From positions 248,001-312,000 of the forward strand of contig JAIXMP010000014.1 of assembly GCA_025677815.1 (NCBI GenBank): a DNA stretch of 64,000 nucleotides, written 5' to 3'. The position numbers and the translations under genes were made by a program. A model generated the notes under the pieces. That model saw only the letters and a list, made by a program, of their open reading frames with translations, was not told the origin of the DNA and ran no database searches. This document shows positions 10,430 through 22,266 of this stretch, one piece after another. The DNA comes from Phascolomyces articulosus. Its lineage: Eukaryota; Mucoromycota; Mucoromycetes; Mucorales; Lichtheimiaceae. The number at the start of each line of letters is the position of its first letter. The stretch's first letter is position 1.

Positions 10430-12190
10430 TTATACAATAATGAATTGTTTTACTTTTTCATGACAATTGTTTTCAAACAAGGCATTGAGAATTTCTTCTG
10501 AGCTCTCCTCCGTAGCACCCAAATCTTTTTCTCCAACGAAATCGTTCCATCGAAATGATTTTTCCCGATGATACGACAATCCAACAAGGTAAACCCCCAC
10601 TGATTTGAATTCTTCTGTAGTGATATCATGATTACTGTCACTATGGGTGTACTTTTTGAAAACAGGAAGGAGATAGGCGCGCCTAAAGTATTCTGTTGTA
10701 CCAATGGATATTGGATAATAATCATCAATCCGTGGGTTAGCTCCTTTGTGAAGTTCAAGTAAAATTGGTAACACAAAACATTCGTCACAGTCTTCGGTGA
10801 GTGAGAGTGGTCTGAGCCGAGTAGAAGTAGCAGTGCGATTTCCTTGGTATTGATGATAATGTGTCATCGTACAACTTGTTTGAGTTGCCATGTTGATATC
10901 CCATTCCATTAAAATTTCATCTTGACTGTCAGTAGTGATATCTTTCCAATGTCCGTCAAGCCTATCAGCTTTTAATTTCCGGTATTCTCCATTTCGATGC
11001 TCTTTATCAATATCCTCTTTTGGTACTGAAAAACAACCGAATTTGTAGGGTGTTACTGATACCTTCCAGTAATATTGAGTGGCAATCTGCATTTTCATGG
11101 TGTCCTTATTGATATGATATGATTCTAGGAAAACCTCTGTCGTTGTAGTAACACGGTGAGGTGGATGCAATCCGGCAACACCAGTCCATGATGGCAAATT
11201 GTAATGCTGTACAGTATTTTTTTTACGCCCGTTGCCATCCATACAAAGATTTGATCCAAAGCATAGAATAGAGTGATCTTTTGTTGCAATTTGTTGATAA
11301 AAAGTATTAAATGTTATTTTTATATCCGTATCGTACGTCATATTTTTAAAATCACTGAATAAATCCGGGAAAGTGTTGCCCAAAGCAAAAATAATATCGT
11401 GCTCCTTGGAACTGGTTCGGAAATGGGCTTCATTCAGTGCTTGATTGACAGTACCTCCTCCTTTTTGATTTCTAAAGTCTAATAGGCTATCTGAAAGACA
11501 ATCCACCACGGTTGGAATACGACAGCTATGAAGACTATGTTGCCACATATTAATATCCTTCCCCACAACGAGTATATGCTTCGACGCATTAATTTCTTCA
11601 AGGGTCCAGCTACGCGTCCACCATTTGGAATTCAACATGTTTTGAGTGGCATTGTATCGTGCTTGCGTGCTACTAACTCCGATCTTTTGATCGATACCAA
11701 ACTCAGGCACGATAGCGAGCGTATAACGCGCATTGCTGTAAATATTGTGGATTTGCTGAATTTCCTTGTGTTTTTCTTCTTTGTTAAGCTGATTAATGCA
11801 TCGTTTGTCAAACCATAGATAATCAATTTCGAAATCCTGGCAGATCTGTCGAAGGAGCTGCTCGAATGTCACTTGTCTTTTATTTGGCTGACCAGAAATT
11901 ATGCATTCCTCAATCTTCTCAACAATACCATGCTGTGTTTTTTCTATACAGTCGTATTCACCATCACCTTTATCCACCATAGTACCAGATTGTGCCCAAC
12001 AGTAGGATACAGCGCAATAACCACCCCCAACCTCTGTACCCAATACTTCAGCCCAATCATTTACACGGATAAGTTGGGTGGGCCTATATTTCCCACCAGT
12101 GATATTTTTTCGATAATTTGTAGTATCCACCAAATCAACCGACCTCTGATTACGATCATATGTAAAGACCATTATTTTTTTTTCTGCCAT
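10430..12190 (-). CDS. HET-domain-like protein A
   Basis: This is an intronless gene for 586 residues. The N-terminal third carries the recognisable HET (heterokaryon incompatibility) motifs in order: YCAVSYCWAQSG near residue 60, YLWFDKRCINQ near 125, an IYSNARYTLAIV block near 150, and WWTRSWTLEEI near 190. The C-terminal part, about 350 residues, is not recognised but is well conserved in the neighbouring paralogue, including the shared LRPLSLTEDC block. HET proteins in filamentous fungi trigger growth arrest or cell death after non-self recognition; that role here is inference. The start may be the given ATG or the Met at codon 7, which aligns with the start of protein B. The gene faces away from protein B and shares its 0.9 kb upstream region. 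Confidence 0.75.
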   Translation of the reverse strand: MAEKKIMVFTYDRNQRSVDLVDTTNYRKNITGGKYRPTQLIRVNDWAEVLGTEVGGGYCAVSYCWAQSGTMVDKGDGEYDCIEKTQHGIVEKIEECIISGQPNKRQVTFEQLLRQICQDFEIDYLWFDKRCINQLNKEEKHKEIQQIHNIYSNARYTLAIVPEFGIDQKIGVSSTQARYNATQNMLNSKWWTRSWTLEEINASKHILVVGKDINMWQHSLHSCRIPTVVDCLSDSLLDFRNQKGGGTVNQALNEAHFRTSSKEHDIIFALGNTFPDLFSDFKNMTYDTDIKITFNTFYQQIATKDHSILCFGSNLCMDGNGRKKNTVQHYNLPSWTGVAGLHPPHRVTTTTEVFLESYHINKDTMKMQIATQYYWKVSVTPYKFGCFSVPKEDIDKEHRNGEYRKLKADRLDGHWKDITTDSQDEILMEWDINMATQTSCTMTHYHQYQGNRTATSTRLRPLSLTEDCDECFVLPILLELHKGANPRIDDYYPISIGTTEYFRRAYLLPVFKKYTHSDSNHDITTEEFKSVGVYLVGLSYHREKSFRWNDFVGEKDLGATEESSEEILNALFENNCHEKVKQFIIV

Positions 12191-13078
12191 AAATATGAAA
12201 TTGATTTAATATTTTGAATTGTATTGAAAAAAAGTGAATACTCACCAACAGGTTACAAGGTTTAAAGTATGAACTTAATGTTATAAACGGGTATACGTAT
12301 ATTCTTCTTAATAATGTTTAAGGTTGTTTGTAGAATTGGACTTATAGCAATATATTCGATCAAGTTTTATGAATAGAAAAAAAAAAAAAGAAAGAAAGGA
12401 TACAGCTACTGTTTGTTTAGCTTTAAGCTCAGTTACAGACTAGGGTTTAGGCTTGTACCCGAGTTTGCTACACAAGAGTAGTGCATATTTATTTATATTT
12501 ACGTATTTGATCAATATTTTTTCTGTATTTAAGGTTCTTCCCTGTATATATCCTTTTAATACGTCTTACATCGAGAGCAATAATAAGCTTTTGTCTTAGA
12601 TTAACTATTATCTTTTAGAAACCCAAGTACTTTATTAATAACACGTAGTGAATAGACCAATACCTTATAGCCATTAATGAAATCCATGTAAGTTGTGACT
12701 TTACAAATAATATCCAGCTTGTATGTTTGGCTTTGTCTTTTAAGCCTAAACTATAATTCTATCTGTTGTGTTACCCAATAGTAATTTTTAAGACTCATCT
12801 AGTTTTTAATTCTTTCTTTCACTCCTTTTTTTTTCTTCGGCCTCTTCAGGTACAGACACGCTCCATGTCCTCATAAAAATTATTCACTGACAGGTACACC
12901 ACAGAATTAGTATATAACCAAAACCAAGTTTATTTATCTCCAGTGATCCTACTACTATATAGGTGAGGAGAAACATATTATAAGATAAACAGCAGTTACT
13001 CCAGCTAAAGTCATTATATATATTGATTGCTTCGTTATTAATTATTCGCGTTTATATCTAGATAAAGAAGGAGAAAAA
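12191..13078. promoter_or_regulatory. Shared upstream region of the divergent HET-like pair
   Basis: This 888-bp region separates two head-to-head paralogous genes, so it must carry both promoters. It is AT-rich, with a poly-A tract near 12375-12400, and no gene is visible in it. Co-regulation of the pair is inferred from the arrangement only. Confidence 0.5.
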
Positions 13079-14902
13079 ATGTATTTCACATACTATCACA
13101 ATCAAACATCAGTAGATTTGGCGGATACAAGTAGCTACAGAAACAGGGCGACAAGTGGAACTTATCAACCTAAATGGCTTATTCGTGTTTCTGATTGGGT
13201 GAGAGTACCAGGTTCAGATGCTACCAATGGGTATTGTGCTCTTTCCTATCGATGGAGGCAAGCAGGTGATATTGTACAAAATGACCAAGGCAAGGACCAG
13301 ATAGTGGATAAAGGAAAACATTGTATTGTGGAAGAATATAATAGAGACAAGAATGATCGCGTTGAATTGAAACGCACAACGAATGAAAGAGAAGAAATCG
13401 AGGACGCGGTCAGATTTTTATCATCCCCTGAGAGAACAGTGACAGTGAAATATGTCACCTATGAAAAACTTCTTCATAAAATATGCACCGACTTTCAAAT
13501 CGATTATTTATGGTACGATAAGGCTTACGAAGAAGACGGTAGAATTGACGAAATCGAGAAAATACCTGAACTATATAACAGTGCACGTTTTACAATCGCC
13601 ATGGTACCCGAGTTCCGTGTGGATGATGGAAATAATGGTATTCAATATGATATGAATCATATGGGAAGTAGCATACAAGCAAGATACTCCGCTACCAGAA
13701 CTATGTTTCAGTCTTTGTGGTGGAAAAGTAGTTGGACACTTCGAGAAATCATTTCATCCAAACATATACTTGTAGTGGGAAGTGATACGAACATGTGGCA
13801 GCATAGTCTTCATAGTTGTCGTATCCCAACAATCGCATTCAGTCTTTCTGACAGTTTATTGGACTTTAAAAGCCAAGAAGCAGGAGGTACTGTCAACCAA
13901 GTCCTCTCTGAAGCCCACTTTCGAACCAGTTCCAAGCCGCATGATATTATTTTTACTTTGGTCGATATTTTTCCCGAGCTTTGCAACGAAATTGAAGTCA
14001 ATTACGAAATTGATGAACAAACAGTATTTAATATGTTTTATTCATGTATTGCAGACAAATTGGAACTTTCTATTCTGTGTTTTGGATCAAATCGTTCGAT
14101 GGATGGTGGCGAGCGTAGAGTAAATACTGTACGTGGTTATAAATTACCTTCATGGACTGGTGCAGCGGGACTACATCCATCGCATGCTGTTACAACCACA
14201 AAAGATTTGTTTCTCGAATCTTATCAGGTCAACAGAGACACCATGGAAATGTATATAGCGACCAAAAATTACTGGAAAATACCAGTGACACGATATGAAT
14301 ATGGATGTTTTTCAATACCTGAAATGGATATCGATAAGAAACATCGATCTACTCAATACAAAAAATTTAAAAAAGATAGACTCGGTCGAAAATGGTTGGA
14401 TCCAGACAGTGTTACTCAAAATGACGTTTTGATAGAGTGGGATGTCAATATGACAACACAAGGAAGTTGTACCATGACGCATTACCATCAACATCAAGAC
14501 GATAAAGTGACTCGGCTTCGACCACTCTCATTGACAGAAGACTGTGAAGAATGTTTTGTGTTACCTATTTTACTGGAGCTCCACAAAGGCGCAATAGGTG
14601 GTGGTGCTGGCGATCGTCGTCATGTTTCATTGGGTATCATCGATTTTTATATACATGTCTATTTCCTTCCAGTTTTCAAGCGTTGTAATACCAGCAACAA
14701 CAACAATAATAGTGGTTGTTCAGATATATACAAAGCAGTGGGTGTTTACCTTGTTGGAATATCACACCATGAAGAACCGACATTTCGATGGAACCACTGT
14801 ATCGGAAAAGATGATATTCATACCCATGATCCAGAAGAAATACTAAATATTTTGTTTGAAAATGATTGTCATGAAAACCCAAAAGAATTTACTATTGTAT
14901 AA
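13079..14902 (+). CDS. HET-domain-like protein B with a degenerate HET motif
   Basis: This intronless gene encodes 607 residues and is a full-length paralogue of protein A. Both start with a MxFTYxxNQ-like string and keep YCALSYRWRQAG, YNSARFTIAMVPEF and WWKSSWTLREI. The central HET signature has decayed: where A reads YLWFDKRCINQ, B reads YLWYDKAYEEDG, so the conserved Cys-Ile-Asn-Gln is gone. B also carries an insertion of about 40 charged residues near residues 83-125. The C-terminal half is more conserved than the HET motif (for example LRPLSLTEDCEECFVLPILL). The open frame is intact, which argues against simple decay. B may have kept its C-terminal role while losing or changing the HET activity. 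Confidence 0.72.
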   Translation: MYFTYYHNQTSVDLADTSSYRNRATSGTYQPKWLIRVSDWVRVPGSDATNGYCALSYRWRQAGDIVQNDQGKDQIVDKGKHCIVEEYNRDKNDRVELKRTTNEREEIEDAVRFLSSPERTVTVKYVTYEKLLHKICTDFQIDYLWYDKAYEEDGRIDEIEKIPELYNSARFTIAMVPEFRVDDGNNGIQYDMNHMGSSIQARYSATRTMFQSLWWKSSWTLREIISSKHILVVGSDTNMWQHSLHSCRIPTIAFSLSDSLLDFKSQEAGGTVNQVLSEAHFRTSSKPHDIIFTLVDIFPELCNEIEVNYEIDEQTVFNMFYSCIADKLELSILCFGSNRSMDGGERRVNTVRGYKLPSWTGAAGLHPSHAVTTTKDLFLESYQVNRDTMEMYIATKNYWKIPVTRYEYGCFSIPEMDIDKKHRSTQYKKFKKDRLGRKWLDPDSVTQNDVLIEWDVNMTTQGSCTMTHYHQHQDDKVTRLRPLSLTEDCEECFVLPILLELHKGAIGGGAGDRRHVSLGIIDFYIHVYFLPVFKRCNTSNNNNNSGCSDIYKAVGVYLVGISHHEEPTFRWNHCIGKDDIHTHDPEEILNILFENDCHENPKEFTIV

Positions 14903-15979
14903 ATAAAAGTGCATTTTATTATAATGATAAGTATGTTAATCCAGTTATAATATATTGTTGCAAATGTATATATATATATATATCCTCAAGCAGTATGGGG
15001 GTTCAGAAACTAATCCCCCAACCAAATCCCCGAAAACAAAAGAGCAGATCTCCCTATTTTACTTAACTATTATTGGGTCATCATTCCTGTAGCCAATAAG
15101 ATAAACTGTTCCTGAAACTACTTTTTTATTTATTAGGGTGTGTTCATTTCTAAAATAGAATAGTTGCGATGGAATGAAAATTTTGATTCTACATAACTTG
15201 GTACACACTATATTTCCGTTATGACGCAAATGAATTTTGACATTGATATCACCTGGAAGAATACAATCTGCGTCAAGCTTTTAAAGAACAAGCTAAGTCA
15301 AATTGAAATGAGGATGCACACGTCGCATCATTAAAGGAACCATGGTGTTCCAGCATGCACTTGTTGAATTTATATATAAAATTTGATGATTTAGACAGCA
15401 TTTATATAAAATTATAGAAGTAATAATACTTAGCGAACTTCATGCATTATCGATTAGTAATAGCGCCAACTTTTCCTCCTTTTGCTTATACATATACTTA
15501 ATTTCTCGATAGAATTCTGGGGTCGGTCCGGGTGGCATGAGTTTCTTCGATGCAAATCTTGTTTATTCGCTTTAATATAACGTTAATAATAATGAATTAT
15601 CGTGCAATATCAAGAGATGGCTGTATAAATATGAGTAGCGAAAATGTTTAATAGGTATATCAATAATCCATATTTGCAATTCTATCTATATATATTATTG
15701 TGCTGGATGGCAATAAATAAAATGGCATCATATTTTTTGATGTTTATTACAATAGTATATTTTTTCAATAGTGCTCAATCTTCATTTTTATATGTAACTG
15801 TAGCTCAAGCAGCAGGTATGAGATCATAAATAATTTTGCAGATAAGAATGTTGTATAGTATACTGCACGATGACAAAAAGGAATATAGTATTAACATTTT
15901 GAAAGAAAAATGATTCAATAAGCCATATTTCCATTTGATACGACGTATATAATGACCATTATTAATAATAATATTTTAC
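14903..15979. other. Spacer with small uncertain frames
   Basis: A polyadenylation-like AATAAA follows the HET gene at about 14901. A 37-codon frame from about 15222 (MTQMNFDIDITWKN) has coding-like composition but no context. A 62-codon frame at 15644-15829 contains a signal-peptide-like segment (MASYFLMFITIVYFFN) and ends near a possible GTATGA donor at 15815, but no downstream exon could be found. None of these is called as a gene. Confidence 0.35.
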
Positions 15980-16222
15980 TTAACCTTTCTTAACGTACTC
16001 ACCAATAACCTGTTTATAAAGAACAGGTAACCAAAAAGTAGCAGTAGCAAATCCCGAAAATACGCATATAGAGATAAGGTTCATCTGTACAAGCAGATCC
16101 ATAAATTTTATATATCTCTGATCTACGAATAATACTTCCGTGGTAATAAACTCGGGATAAGATAAAAAAAAATAGCTGTGAAACACATTATATATTTTTG
16201 CTCCGAATAAAAAATAGTTCAC
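15980..16222 (-). pseudogene. Fragment of an MFS (monocarboxylate-transporter-like) gene
   Basis: On the minus strand one exon-like block reads DQRYIKFMDLLVQMN, then SGFATATFWLPVLYKQVIG, and stops at a GTGAGT donor near 15996. This resembles the segment around transmembrane helix 8 of fungal monocarboxylate-type MFS transporters (a 'D+.G+fN' loop, then a helix ending in WLP). A second possible short exon ends at a donor near 16229. No further transporter exons are seen on either side, and the next gene begins 370 bp away. Hence it reads as a stranded remnant of a gene that normally encodes 400-500 residues. Confidence 0.35.
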
Positions 16223-16594
16223 CTACCTCTGATATTGCTACTGCTATAGAGTTACTCTGATAGATATCTATAGGATTAAACTGTAGAATTATCAAATTAT
16301 ATTAATAATGATCAATGAAATGAATTGAAATGACCATGATGAGTCGTATAATAACTAATAATCAATGATAAAGTGATGAATTTTGAAAAACAAAAAAAAA
16401 TACTACAGTGAATTTATATCCACCTATAATTCGGATCTGGCGGCTTCTCTCTCCACACGAAAAAGATTTTTGAATTCCCGACACGAAAAATACATTATCT
16501 AAAATGGAAATTTTTTTTTTTCGTTTGGTACCTTTCTTTCGTCTCTCTTTTTCCTCTCCTCAACTTTTTTTTATTTTTTTTTCGTAATCGCACA
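16223..16594. promoter_or_regulatory. Upstream region of the mitochondrial carrier gene
   Basis: This short AT-rich spacer has a pyrimidine-rich tract at about 16530-16580 (CTTTC/CTCTC/TTTT) immediately before the start codon. Such tracts are often found at fungal transcription starts. Nothing else is seen. Confidence 0.35.
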
Positions 16595-18222
16595 ATGGCA
16601 GCCACCGAAGTTGCAGTCATGCCCGAGGTCGACGTCTCTCAAAACAGGTATGTTTCTAGCAGAAAGAAAAGTTTGAAGAGGAAGGAATAGGAACCAAGAA
16701 GAAAATAAATCTGTCATATTTATCATCATAAACTTTAACTGATTTATCTTTGCATAACGATGATAATGATGATGGATATAGTGGTTTGGTTCAATCATTG
16801 AAGGATTGTGCTGGTGGTACCTTTGGTGGTATCTTGCAAGTACTTGTTGGTCAGGTAAATATAGCTTGGAAGGAGGAAATAGGGGTTTTTTTTTGATTGT
16901 TATAGTGGTATTTTTGATCAATGGATGCAAATAGAAAAAAAAAGGAACAAAATGGATCATGCATATGTCATGTAGATGTATATACTAACATTCAAACCAA
17001 TCAATATTTTTATTATCTCTCTATTGAATAGCCCTTCGATACTGTTAAAGTGGTATGTTGTTATTTTGGAGATAAAAAAACACACAGGGATTGTCGGATC
17101 AAGTAACACATGAAAAAGGAATCTGGCAAACCATCTCATTTAATCTTTATCATTTAATCATTATATATAGCGTTTGCAAACTCAATCGACCACCAATCCT
17201 GTCTATAGCGGTATGATGGATTGTGTTCGCAAGACTCATCAAAAGGAAGGTTTCCGTGGTTTTTACAAGGTAAATAAAAAAATTTTAATATTTTTTAATG
17301 CAGTTTTTTTGTTGGAGAACAACATTAATTTTTGACTCGGTGAAATGACTCGGTGGAAAAAAAAGGAGAGAGAGAGAAAAGCTCAAACATCACAAAAAAA
17401 AAATCTCACACCTTTTTTATTTAACTTTCCAAATTAGGGAACTACCACACCATTGGTGGGTATTGGTGCCTGCGTTTCTATTCAATTTGTTGCTGTTGAA
17501 TACATGAAACGCCGCTTCACCCAAGACAATAAGGGAGGACCATTGACCAATGGACAAATGTATTTGGCAGGTGCTTTTGGTGGTATTGCCAATTCTGTTG
17601 TTTCTGGTCCTGTCGAACATATTCGTACTCGTCTTCAAGTGCAAACCAGTGGTACCGCTGGTTATAGTGGACCTATTGATTGTATTCGTCAAATCTATCG
17701 TGCTCAAGGTATTCAAGGTATCTATAAGGGTCAAGGTATTACCATGGCTCGTGAATTCCAAGGTTATGGTGCTTACTTTTTCGCTTATGAATGGTTGGTG
17801 CGTCGTTCTATGGAAAAGAAGGGTATTACTTCCCGTGCTGAATTACCTTCATGGGAAGTCTGTTTGTATGGTGCTGGTGCAGGTTATGCCATGTGGTTGA
17901 CCATTTATCCTATGGATGCTGTCAAGTCTAAATTGCAAACCGATGGTTTCGGTGCTGCTCGTAAATATACTTCCGCTTTGGATTGTGCTAGAAAGACATT
18001 GGCTGCTGAAGGTGCTGCTGGTTTCTTCCGTGGTATTGGTCCTTGTTTGCTTCGTGCTGCTCCTTCCAATGCTGCTACATTTATGGGGTAAGTTTTACTT
18101 TTATCATTAATATAAAGTGTGAAAAAAAAAAGATATTTGGTTACTCAGATTGAACTCATTCTTTGTTATTATTATTACTTGAAAATAGTTTCGAACTTGC
18201 AATGCGTGTCATCAACAACTAA
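16595..18222 (+). CDS. Mitochondrial carrier family protein (Ymc1-like)
   Basis: The six exons are 16595-16647, 16782-16854, 17032-17052, 17171-17269, 17438-18087 and 18189-18222, giving 309 residues, the usual carrier length. The third exon is only 21 nt and encodes the first carrier signature. The three repeats carry [22 protein letters not shown] and [11 protein letters not shown], the PX[DE]XX[KR] motifs of the mitochondrial solute carriers, the second in the modified form typical of Ymc1/Ymc2 and carnitine-carrier-like members. GFRGFYKG and [13 protein letters not shown] follow the helices as expected. It is predicted to sit in the inner mitochondrial membrane with six helices. The substrate cannot be read from the sequence; an amino acid or a carboxylate is plausible for this subgroup. 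Splice frames are all consistent. Confidence 0.9.
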
Positions 18223-21200
18223 AATTTGTAGAATTCATTCCATTCTCTAGATATCTTTTACCCTCTTCTTCTTTTTTCTCTATTTCTCATCCGTTCATAT
18301 ATATTTCTCTTCTTTTTTTTGCATATCTATTTCTATTCTCTTTTTTGTTTTTTCGTTGTAATAATAGTACATCTCCATTCCATTTTTCTTATTTTATTTA
18401 TTCTCTTTTTTTTTTCTTTTCATAGTGTGATCAAATGATGAGACAAAGGAGGAAATGAGTTGTAGCAATAATGATGGGGTTTTATACAGGAAGGACTTTC
18501 TTATTACTCATTTTGTTAAATTCATGGCATTGACCGGATGGGATGGAGCATAGTGGTTGGAAATAATAAGATCACTATTATCAGCGATTTGGGCGAAGGT
18601 GGTTATTTTTTTTATTTTTTATTTTTTTCGGCTGTGTGCCTTCTCCAACAAAAAAGGTTACATTTTGTTTATATTGAACTTTATTGATGACATCCAGAGA
18701 GACAGTATTCAGTAATCATCATTAATAAGCGGTAAGGCTCATAGTTAAAAAATAGAGTATTTCTTGTTTGAACCGGTTCCTGCTTTTTGTTGCCCCAACA
18801 AATAACTATCGTTTTAAACAAACAAAACTTGTAACAAAGCTGTCATCCTATAAAATAGATGATTTCAAAGCGTGGTAAAATGTTTATATAGCGTACAAAT
18901 AAACAAACAAACCAGACAAGCGTTGTTGACTGGTGCTATTCTTCTAGTTCATATACAATATCACGATGATGACTTATTTGTATATATATACCATGCCTTA
19001 TCAAGAACTTTTCATCAAGAGGGTTTTCGTTGGTATGTCAATGCTATAACAATTTGAGCTGCATATATTTGTTAAAACAGCCCAATATACTTTTTTTTAT
19101 TTGAACGCAAGGTGCTTCAATAGAGTTTTCGGAAAACACCATAATCTTTTTATCCTATTGTAAGGAAAAGAAACTTCATAACAAATGATCGACATGTACA
19201 TCTCTATTATTATACTTCATTTGGTTGTCGTATAAGTTGTATTAAAATGAATTTGTATATATAAAAGATGAAACACGTCCATCCAACCTATTAATATAAT
19301 AAGACGTGATCATTTGATTGAATTGTTTGAATATACCCCAAATTTCTTTCAACGTGGAAAAAATATACATGATTAATGGGTTGTTGTCGCATCTCACCAC
19401 AAGAACAACAAAAGTATGTTGTATTAACCTTATATATCCTATTATTTTCTCATCACTTTTAATAACGAAAGAACAAATAAAAATGCTTTTCATTCTGTGC
19501 ATTTGCATTTCTTTTATCGTCATCAGGGGGGAGAATAATGCAACTAAAGTTTGGGTGGGTAAGAAAGATAGAGTGTACACATACAAGATTATAACATACC
19601 TGCATTACATACATGACATGATGTAGCTACATGAATAAAAAGCATGATTATATCTATATGTTGCATAATTAGCATTCTACTAATATATACCCACTATATA
19701 GCATGTAATTTGTTTCATAGTTGTACATTATATAAAAAGTAACTGTATATAAAATTAAATGAGTGGTAAAATATTTTACGAGAGAAATGTCACGTTTTGC
19801 ATTTTTACGGAATTGACCGGTATAACTAAAAGTCAAGTTTTAATATGTAACAAACAACAAAAAGGTTTAGTAAAATGTGTGACAAACACTAATTCTTGAT
19901 GTGACATGACTCTGTCTCTTTTGGTTATTTAATTCTGGACCCAATTACACCATCATCACCATGACAAAATTGATTAGTTCTATAGCTTATGCGCAGCTAA
20001 TTTGAAAAGTATTTCTTTATATGATGACGCTATATCACTTTTAGAAAGAACAAAAACACGGCAAAGCAAAATCATGACTAATAATGATATAAAATCAACT
20101 TATTATTATATTAAGAACCTTCTAGATAATGGCAGAAAACGTATAAATTAATTGTTGTTTCAGCTCATCATCATCCTATCTTCTAAGCGCTCCTTTTATT
20201 TAACCGACGACAAGAGAAAGAAGAACACGATCATTTTCTGACGGGCCGTTGGGTCCCGAGCAACAATAAGCTTATCCAAAGGACATGATCATGATGGTCT
20301 TTCTGTTATAAAATCTCCTGACAAAAACTCTATCTATTATATATTAAAAAAAAAAAACTGGGTACTTAGCTCGCTACGTATTAGTACGTTGTATGTTATG
20401 AATCTTCCATGTTGTACATTATTATCCATGGTATTTACATATAAACAAACTCAAAGCATCAACCAAAAGGACAGTTTTGTTTTTACGCCTTAAATGTTCA
20501 TCGTTCATTTACCATAAATATAATATGAGAGAATCTTGGAATTCTATTTATCAGCAATGTGGCAAATAATAATTATGACAATAACAATCATAATTAAGAG
20601 TGGCACAGCGTGAGGATGGTGGGAGTGAAAATCCAATTGGGAGCAACGCAAATGATGAAAAACAAATAAAAAGTAACGCCGATTTTTTATTTATTTTTAT
20701 TTTTGTACAACGCAACACATCTGCCAAAACACATACTCTATTTAACGATAGAGAATTTCATAAGATTCAATTCAACCCATTAGAGTAATAAAGAAGAGCT
20801 TAATTCTCATCATCACATGGTATGAGTCAAAGATTGTCTTCTACTAGTAGTAGTAAAAGTAGTAGTAGTATACTATTTCACAGTTGTTCAGTACGATAGG
20901 AAGTTGTTGCTATTATGTATGTAATTTCTCTCACCATAATCAACACACATTTTCTAATGGGTAGGATGGTAATCCAAAGGCACATTCACACACAAACACG
21001 CGTGTTGCGTGTCAAAAAAAAGTGTTTTGGGGATGCGATGCGAATGATGTTGATGATGGTGATACAGAGATGAACCTCGGATATGCAACCTTTTATGATG
21101 ATTACAGCTCATCCAAGTTTGTCATTCTAAAGAAGAATAAGGAAAAGTTCCAAAGCGAATCGATTACCCGTCCATGACGATGATGATGATGAAGAAGAAA

Positions 21201-22266
21201 AACAAAACCGTATGACTGATTTTTTTGTGTCACTCTAGTATCATATTGTTCTTTCTTCCATGCAGCAACAAACAGTAGTATATACGTACCAAGGAGAGAA
21301 AACAATAATAATTCCAAAATTGAAAGAATTAAAAAAAAAAAGAAGGGGAGAGGATACTACTAGGAGGAAGTATGGGTTGGTTAGTAAAAAGGGTGCTTTA
21401 TACGTAACAAAGCGTATTTATCATTATATTAAAAAGTGACAAGTCTGATAACGGAGTCGTCGTATTACAATACAATGACAATAACATAAAAGAAAAGAGA
21501 ATCGGTTAAATATCATCCGTGGTAGCCCAGATCAATGAATCAAAACGGGCCGTTTCTTTTGTTTATAAAAGAAGTCATCATGTTGTTATTGTTTGTTGTA
21601 ACACATTTTAAACTGTTCAACTGATTTCTTGAGTGCATCACTATTGTGTAAAAAAAGATGAGACGACGATGGCGATCGGTGATTCTTAATTATTGTATAC
21701 AAACAACATACACGCAAGAGCAGAGCACTGTTAATCACATTTTATGTCGTCTGTCTAACAATAAGGATGCATACATCATTATTATCGTTACTCTCCCTGT
21801 GTAATGTGTACCATTAGAGAAACGATTAGGATGGTTGTGTTGTTCGAACTTCTTTTTTACACCTCCGGTCTTGCATATACATGAATAAAATGACGATGCT
21901 TATATTTGTTTATAATTATCATTCTTAAACTGGGTAGAAACTTGGTCGAATGATTGCCATCGTGTGAAAAAAAACCTTTATTCTTTTTATTTAAAATAAC
22001 AACACCTTGGTAAAAAAAAAAAAATTATTTTGATTTGCTGCAAACATCACGAGACTTGGTGTAGCATGTCATGTTTTTGCAGCACACAACACTCGCCCAC
22101 ACACTATTTCTAAACGCCCTTTTTCAAAAGATATAAAAGAAGGTAGAAGAAAAGAGCATGAAATAAAGATTTATCTTGTATATTCTTCTTTTTTATTTTT
22201 ACTTATAATAATATTTACCTACTTATTTAACAACCCTACCAAACTTAATACTACTACAATTTAATC
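18223..22266. other. Long gene-poor intergenic region (4 kb)
   Basis: No gene is supported. The first few hundred bases are the T-rich 3' flank of the carrier gene. A 61-codon frame at 18872-19057 and a frame around 19480-19626, with a hydrophobic start (MLFILCICISFIVI) followed by a GTAAGA donor, were noticed but lack any partner exon. Near 20840-20870 there is a TAG/AGT triplet run. The last 700 bases or so are the promoter side of the next gene and hold long T and A runs. For a genome this compact the gap is long and may contain a non-coding transcript. Confidence 0.45.

Noticed and set aside
18730..18785. tRNA-like string (GCTC...GAG D-arm and GTTTGAACC)
   Set aside because: There is no room for an anticodon arm between the two parts and no pairing acceptor ends, so it is probably chance.
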